Source: a virus
IMG/VR virus record: IMGVR_UViG_3300044675_007662
Span: 1-21,435 of that record
Reading direction: 5' to 3' (one strand)
DNA: 21,435 nt
Shown: in pieces, positions 17,313-21,435 of the stretch
Numbering within the stretch: position 1 is the stretch's first letter
Layout: every line of letters starts with the position of its first letter
The notes under the pieces: model-generated
What the model saw: the letters and a program-made list of their open reading frames with translations, nothing else
The model's database searches: none
Told to the model about the DNA's origin: nothing
Position numbers and translations under genes: made by a program

Positions 17313-18016
17313 AAATTATAACTTTTTCTACAAATTTAGAATATCAAAAGTATGCTACTATACTGATTAAATCACTGCGTAGGTTTTATGATGGTATTAT
17401 TATATGTAGATGTGTAAACTGTAGTTTGGATTTTCTGGATTTTTTAACACAGCAAAAGGTAGATATAATACTAGACAATAGTGATTTTAATAAAAGAAAA
17501 AAAGTCAAAAACTTGCTTGATACCCCTGTTATACTAAACAATTCATTTAACAAAAATAGTATTTGTACAGATGAAACTACATATACTTGTCATAGTAGAT
17601 TTTATAATATACGCTTTGCATTCGATAAATATAAAGATTCTACTGTATTTGCAATAGATTGTGATTTTATTGCTATTAAAGACTTTATAGATGTATTTAA
17701 TGTGGGTGATGCAGAAGTAGCTATCCTCGATCAAGTGGAGTGTGTTCATGAAGATGCTATTGTTATACGTAATACAAAAAATAGTTATAATTTTTTATCG
17801 AAAATAATTACAAAATTAGAAGAAAATTTATATTTTTGGGATCAAGATACAGTAGCATTACGATATGCCTTTGCTGAGACTCCCGATATCAATGTTAAAG
17901 AGCTTGATATAAAATATAAAGATTATAATTTATCTGATAATAGTTACTTATGGTCAGGTGATGGACAGTCTAAATATACTAGTAAATACAAGTCAGAGCT
18001 CTTAAAATATGAATGA
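17306..18016 (+). CDS. GT-A glycosyltransferase (paralogue A)
   Basis: A 236-residue protein with a GT-A nucleotide-sugar transferase layout. The N-terminal strand MVKIITFSTNLEYQKYATIL and helix are typical. DCD (118-120) in FAIDCDFIAIKD is the metal-binding DxD. WDQD (178-181) fits the second acidic site. The C-terminus YLWSGDGQSKYTSKY (214-228) has a Gly/Lys pattern, as in GT8-type tails that contact the donor diphosphate. The enzyme at 19425 shares this order (IVVLLDADT, WDSDQ, YIWPGSGEAKFT), so the two are paralogues. The acceptor and sugar are unknown. It overlaps the gene before by seven bases and the next radical SAM gene by eight. No membrane anchor is seen. Confidence 0.8.
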   Translation: MVKIITFSTNLEYQKYATILIKSLRRFYDGIIICRCVNCSLDFLDFLTQQKVDIILDNSDFNKRKKVKNLLDTPVILNNSFNKNSICTDETTYTCHSRFYNIRFAFDKYKDSTVFAIDCDFIAIKDFIDVFNVGDAEVAILDQVECVHEDAIVIRNTKNSYNFLSKIITKLEENLYFWDQDTVALRYAFAETPDINVKELDIKYKDYNLSDNSYLWSGDGQSKYTSKYKSELLKYE

Positions 18017-18950
18017 GTTATATCTAATTGCTCAAAAAGCAAAATTAATGTATCGTTATAATAACTCGATATATAATAAAATTGAAAATAAGTTTATACC
18101 GCTAGAAGATAATAAAAATCTTATCTCTATAATAACTATTAATAATTGCAATTTAAATTGTTATTTTTGCAGAGGTGGTGTGGAGGTTACTGCGTTAAAG
18201 GAATATAGTAGATTTAAGATAATGTCTACTGCTGAATTTAAAGCTATAGTTGAAAAATGTATACAGTCAGAAATTAAGTTTTTTGATTTAACCCCAGCTA
18301 TTGGCGAGCCTTTTATAGATAAAGATTTTATAACGAAGCTTCAAATTTTAGAAGATAATCCCAACATAAAAGAATACACTACTACGACAAACTTACTGCT
18401 TCTAACTAAAGAGCAAATTATACATCTTTCAAAATTAAAAAAATTAATACTTGATATTTCAATATATGGTGAGAATTCTGAAGATTATTTTAAAAATACT
18501 AATCGCGACGAATTTAATAATTTTTTAGCAAAGCTAGAAGTTTTATATGATAATAGCAGCGATTTAAAAATGCGTTTTATTCAAAGATGCGTACTTTCAG
18601 ATACTTCAGATTTATTTCATTATATTAATATTTTTAGAATAAATAGAAACGTAAATCTTATTACAAATGAGGTATATAATGTAAATAGAGCTAGTAAGGT
18701 CTCACAAAACGAGACTCGTAAGCGAAACGGGGTATGTCCATTTGGCCCAGGCGCTGGAGGTGGCATTGTTACAGGTGGCGATGTTTTATTTTGCCCCTTT
18801 CATGATTTTGAGCGTACAGGTGTTATGGGTAATATATTTACAGACTCTTTAAAAGTAATATATAATAGTAATAAGTGGAAGGAAATAATTAATAACCATC
18901 AAAATAATAATTATATAGGAATGTGTAAAGGATGTGATGAGACCTGGTAA
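18009..18950 (+). CDS. Radical SAM protein with SPASM-like C-terminus (copy 2)
   Basis: A 313-residue radical SAM enzyme related to the one at 14537. CNLNCYFC gives C47, C51 and C54. FFDLTPAIGEPF (91-102) aligns with YIDLTPVIGE of copy 1. C243, C262, C306 and C309 have exactly the spacing of copy 1 (19, 44 and 3 residues), and the surrounding sequence matches: GPGAGGGI against GVGSGGAI, FHDF against FNDF, and a final Trp after CKGCDE. This points to duplication and divergence within the locus, with two related reactions likely. The N-terminus lacks the hydrophobic start of copy 1. The substrate is unknown; the neighbouring glycosyltransferases suggest a sugar or a modified peptide. It overlaps both neighbours. 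Confidence 0.87.
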   Translation: MNELYLIAQKAKLMYRYNNSIYNKIENKFIPLEDNKNLISIITINNCNLNCYFCRGGVEVTALKEYSRFKIMSTAEFKAIVEKCIQSEIKFFDLTPAIGEPFIDKDFITKLQILEDNPNIKEYTTTTNLLLLTKEQIIHLSKLKKLILDISIYGENSEDYFKNTNRDEFNNFLAKLEVLYDNSSDLKMRFIQRCVLSDTSDLFHYINIFRINRNVNLITNEVYNVNRASKVSQNETRKRNGVCPFGPGAGGGIVTGGDVLFCPFHDFERTGVMGNIFTDSLKVIYNSNKWKEIINNHQNNNYIGMCKGCDETW

Positions 18951-19428
18951 TTATAATAAAAAAGTATTAGACGAATATAAAATAGAAGTATATTCTTATA
19001 GTACTTTACCTAAAGTTATGCCTAATGGATTTTGGGTTTTAGGTGATAATTTTATTGTTCCATGTCATAATAGTAATGGTGCTCATTATGGAGTAGGTTT
19101 AATTATCTTATCGTCACTGGGAGTTAAAAAGTATCAAGTGAAGCTTAATTTTATAATTCAACAATATAAAAGTATGGAGAATTTTTCTAAAGAAATTGTA
19201 GATAGAAATAGCATAGTGAGAGATAGTGCGCCTCTTTCCTATGAGGAGGTGTATTTAGCTATGTATTCAACTCCTGTAAATGCAGTACGAGTAAATAAGA
19301 CTATAGGTATTACCTCAGGGTTTGATATTCGCACCCCATTTATAAGTAATAAAAAAAATATAAACCTAGCAAAAGACATTGCAATGTTCTATAATTTAGA
19401 TTATAATTACGCTGCGCACATATCATGA
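18937..19428 (+). CDS. Unrecognised small protein between radical SAM and glycosyltransferase genes
   Basis: A 163-residue protein I do not recognise. It has a compact alpha/beta look with GFWVLGDNFIVPCHNSNGAH near the N-terminus and a Gly/hydrophobic segment YGVGLIILSSLGVKKY that is too short and polar-edged for a confident membrane helix. I chose the ATG at 18937 over the GTG at 18934: an AGGA at 18929-18932 leaves four bases before the ATG but only one before the GTG. The start lies inside the radical SAM gene and the stop overlaps the next ATG (ATGA at 19425), so it is part of the coupled series. A role with its neighbours in glycan or cofactor chemistry is only inferred from position. 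Confidence 0.72.
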   Translation: MRPGNYNKKVLDEYKIEVYSYSTLPKVMPNGFWVLGDNFIVPCHNSNGAHYGVGLIILSSLGVKKYQVKLNFIIQQYKSMENFSKEIVDRNSIVRDSAPLSYEEVYLAMYSTPVNAVRVNKTIGITSGFDIRTPFISNKKNINLAKDIAMFYNLDYNYAAHIS

Positions 19429-20240
19429 TTGTAACTATTTCCACAGATAGTAATTATGTAGATCAGACTCTTTGTCTAATAAACAGCATTAAAACTAACA
19501 GCCCGAGTGTAAAAATTCACTTGAGAGCTATTGACTGTACTGCAGCAGAATTAAACGCGTTGAGAGAATCTTATGATAAACTTATATTAGAAGATGAGCA
19601 GATCAATTTAAGTACAAAAAGAAAATATTTTCGCGCTGGCGCTGTTTTAAGCACTAATTTAACCAACACTGGGCCTCACAGAGCTCGTTTACTTTCTGAG
19701 CGTCAATGTTATGTAAGTAATACAAGATATAGAAATATCCTACACTGCTTAACAAAACTTAAAGAAGATATTGTAGTGTTACTTGATGCAGATACTATAG
19801 TAAGAAAAAATTTATTAGAATTGACTGATTTTATTAATAAGTATGATGTATTATGCAATGTCGGTAATAATGTTCCGAGATATCCAAATAATAGATGCTG
19901 GGAGTGTAGCTGCATAATAGCTCGTAATACAGTCGATAGTATAGCTTTCTTTGAAAAGGTAAAAACTTTAACAGAATCGAAAATGAATGACTGGGATAGC
20001 GATCAATTTGCTATCGAGCAAAGTTATAATCCAGCAGAGCTATCTTTATGCGAAGATATAAGTCATATAGAGGATTTAAGCTGGAGAATTCTAACAGTTG
20101 AAAATTGGGATACTATTTCTTTCGAGTATAGCCCCGATACATATATATGGCCTGGATCTGGTGAAGCAAAGTTTACTAGAATATATTTAAACGAGCAAAA
20201 CAAATATCGCTACTATGAAAATATGCTACCTAATCGATAA
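19425..20240 (+). CDS. GT-A glycosyltransferase (paralogue B)
   Basis: A 271-residue GT-A glycosyltransferase, related to the one at 17306. MIVTISTDSNYVDQTLCLIN opens the nucleotide-binding half. DAD (121-123) in VVLLDADTIV is the metal-binding motif, WDSDQ (190-194) the second acidic site, and YIWPGSGEAKFTRIY (240-254) the C-terminal Gly/Lys motif shared with paralogue A. The middle has an Arg-rich insertion (PHRARLLSERQCYVSNTRYR, 84-103) that paralogue A lacks, so acceptors probably differ. The fold is close to GT8 and related families, but the exact family is uncertain. It starts on an ATGA overlap, and its last 26 bases overlap the next glycosyltransferase gene. Confidence 0.83.
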   Translation: MIVTISTDSNYVDQTLCLINSIKTNSPSVKIHLRAIDCTAAELNALRESYDKLILEDEQINLSTKRKYFRAGAVLSTNLTNTGPHRARLLSERQCYVSNTRYRNILHCLTKLKEDIVVLLDADTIVRKNLLELTDFINKYDVLCNVGNNVPRYPNNRCWECSCIIARNTVDSIAFFEKVKTLTESKMNDWDSDQFAIEQSYNPAELSLCEDISHIEDLSWRILTVENWDTISFEYSPDTYIWPGSGEAKFTRIYLNEQNKYRYYENMLPNR

Positions 20241-20874
20241 AAGATATTATAATTTAACCGTTACGTCGATTAATTATATTAAAAAATTTTATAAATCCCA
20301 GTCACCCCTAGAGATATATTTATTTCATTTTGGCGATCTCTGCAAAGACGAAGTTGATAGCGAGTTTAACCTGGTTGAAATAGAGAAAAAAAATTATCCT
20401 TTTTTTATACATAGATGTTTTTTGTTTGATCATTTTAATGAAAAGATTATTTTTATAGATAGCGACACAGTATGTCAGACGAATATTACAAAGCTATTTG
20501 ATATAGAGTTGGAAGATAAAATTTTCGGAGTAGCTCAACATATTGATATTAAAACACATGAGCATGCTTTTACTAATTATACTCCTACTAAAGGAATGAT
20601 GAAGTATGTTATATTAGATAACTATCCCTTTTTTAATGCAGGTGTAATGTTAGTCGATTGTAAAAAATGGCGTGTCGGTAATTTTACTAAAAAGATTTTA
20701 GATTTTTTTGAAGAGTATAGAGGAGAAAAATATGATTGGAATGACGAAGTAGCATTTAACTTACTTCTAGGTCGCGAACATGCAAAATTTATAGATCAAC
20801 GATGGAACTATAAAAAGAACGATAAAAGACCGTTTATTACTCATTATTACGGAGATATTAAAAACCTTACTTAG
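20215..20874 (+). CDS. Family 8-type glycosyltransferase
   Basis: A 219-residue GT8-type enzyme (galactosyl/glucosyltransferases such as LgtC and glycogenin). The family landmarks are in order: DSD (82-84) in IIFIDSDTV for the metal and UDP, FFNAGVMLVDCKKWR (139-153) for the sugar-binding strand, DWNDEVAFN (174-182) for acceptor/catalysis, and HYYGDIKNL (210-218), the HxxGxxKxx donor-phosphate motif. It is shorter than LgtC (about 310) and lacks the C-terminal membrane-attaching tail. Retaining transfer from a UDP-sugar is expected from the family. It overlaps the preceding gene by 26 bases. A 44-base gap, the longest in the window after the left edge, follows it. Confidence 0.9.
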   Translation: MKICYLIDKRYYNLTVTSINYIKKFYKSQSPLEIYLFHFGDLCKDEVDSEFNLVEIEKKNYPFFIHRCFLFDHFNEKIIFIDSDTVCQTNITKLFDIELEDKIFGVAQHIDIKTHEHAFTNYTPTKGMMKYVILDNYPFFNAGVMLVDCKKWRVGNFTKKILDFFEEYRGEKYDWNDEVAFNLLLGREHAKFIDQRWNYKKNDKRPFITHYYGDIKNLT

Positions 20875-20879
20875 AGTTA

Positions 20880-20907
20880 TTGCATTTTTACTTTTTAATA
20901 TTATACT
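20880..20907 (+). promoter_or_regulatory. Possible sigma-70-type promoter before the aminotransferase gene
   Basis: TTGCAT (20880-20885) and TATACT (20902-20907) are 16 bases apart and would start transcription near 20914, just before the ATG at 20919. It is the only gene start in the right block with room for its own promoter. Chance matches are common in DNA this rich in A and T. Confidence 0.35.
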
Positions 20908-20920
20908 ATATCGGTATAAT
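20900..20920 (+). repeat. 7-bp inverted repeat over the aminotransferase start codon
   Basis: ATTATAC (20900-20906) and GTATAAT (20914-20920) are perfect reverse complements separated by seven bases. The right arm includes the first two bases of the ATG. The stem has one G-C pair, so an RNA hairpin would be weak; a protein-binding site is the alternative. Confidence 0.4.
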
Positions 20921-21435
20921 GGTTAGTGTTTGGGATACTGTTGATTTTTTCGAAAAAGAAATTGCAGCATACTGCGGCTCGAGGTATGCGGTTGCTACGG
21001 ATTCTTGCACTAACTCAATATTTTTATGCCTTAAGTATTTGAACAAACCATGTGAGGTAGTCATACCATCTAAGACTTACGTTTCTGTTCCTATGGCAGT
21101 AAAACACGCGGGATACAGTGTTAGGTTTAGAGATATAGAGTGGGTGGGTAGCTATCAGCTTGAAAATACACCTATTATTGACTCAGCTTGCGAATTTAGG
21201 CCTAATTTGTATACACCCGGTACATTTTGTTGTCTATCTTTTCACTTTAAAAAGCTCTTACCTATAGGCCGTGGTGGTATGATACTTACAGATGATTCAG
21301 TAGCAGTTGACTGGTTACGAAAAGCGCGATATGATGGTAGACCTTCCTACTACTATAATGATATACTTTCAACAGATATCGATATATTAGGATATCATAT
21401 GTACATGACACCAGAAATGGCTAGTCGTGGAATTG
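20919..21435 (+). CDS. DegT/DnrJ/EryC1/StrS-type aminotransferase (partial, cut by window end)
   Basis: The ATG at 20919 opens a frame that stays open to the end of the window (172 complete codons). The product is the N-terminal half of a PLP-dependent sugar aminotransferase. GSRYAVATDSCTNSIFLCLK (20-39) is the cofactor-phosphate region, VVIPSKTYVSVP (47-58) the following strand, IIDSA (86-90) carries the cofactor-contacting Asp, and SFHFKKLLPIGRGGMI (107-122) contains the Schiff-base Lys, probably K112 by the usual SFHxxK spacing. Such enzymes put an amino group on keto-sugars or keto-cyclitols using glutamate or glutamine. With an amidinotransferase in the same block, the product may be amidinated later. 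It follows the GT8-type gene after 44 bases and may have its own promoter. The full length, usually about 370-400, cannot be seen. Confidence 0.88.
   Translation, partial: MVSVWDTVDFFEKEIAAYCGSRYAVATDSCTNSIFLCLKYLNKPCEVVIPSKTYVSVPMAVKHAGYSVRFRDIEWVGSYQLENTPIIDSACEFRPNLYTPGTFCCLSFHFKKLLPIGRGGMILTDDSVAVDWLRKARYDGRPSYYYNDILSTDIDILGYHMYMTPEMASRGI

Noticed and set aside
17543-17749. Minus-strand frames of about 68 codons at 17543-17749 and 19709-19915
   Set aside because: Both lie inside glycosyltransferase genes with clear motifs and have no promoter or family signal.

Overview
The window is a strongly AT-rich piece of a T4-like myovirus genome, probably from a marine phage. Three things point there: adjacent genes for the baseplate wedge proteins gp25 and gp6, T4-type late promoters (TATAAATA) directly before several genes, and long beta-rich virion proteins with PKD-type domains followed by a collar-domain tail protein. 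The host cannot be read from the sequence. No tRNA, rRNA, CRISPR array or insertion sequence was seen, and the longest stretch without a gene is under 50 bases.

Layout. At the left edge a minus-strand gene (only its first 17 codons are inside) and a plus-strand gene for an 89-residue basic protein diverge from back-to-back late promoters. Positions 364-12932 are a tightly packed structural block: gp25, gp6, an 873-residue PKD protein with a mucin-like Thr/Pro repeat, an 875-residue protein with a trypsin-like triad split by a large insertion, a glycosyltransferase with a DxH motif like polypeptide GalNAc-transferases, a 1021-residue virion protein, and a 366-residue PKD/Ig-like protein. A collar-domain tail protein follows (12958-13785). 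Its C-terminal third is far richer in GC than everything around it, which suggests a transferred receptor-binding tip.

From about 13.8 kb to the right edge lies a different block: an unrecognised 233-residue protein, then genes that mostly touch or overlap. These are two related radical SAM proteins with SPASM-like C-termini, an arginine:glycine amidinotransferase-type enzyme with its Asp-His-Cys triad intact, three GT-A glycosyltransferases (two of them paralogues), two unrecognised proteins, and the start of a DegT/StrS-type aminotransferase cut by the window end. Most of the block could be read from the late promoter at 13812.

How the genes may work together (inference). The left part builds the baseplate and tail tip. 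The right part looks like a small-molecule and glycan cassette. Sugar aminotransferase plus amidinotransferase is the logic by which streptomycin-type guanidino-cyclitols are made, and with glycosyltransferases it could produce an unusual, perhaps guanidino-bearing, glycan on the virion or on the host surface. The Thr-rich linker next to a GalNAc-transferase-like enzyme makes glycosylation of the virion itself a second, testable idea.
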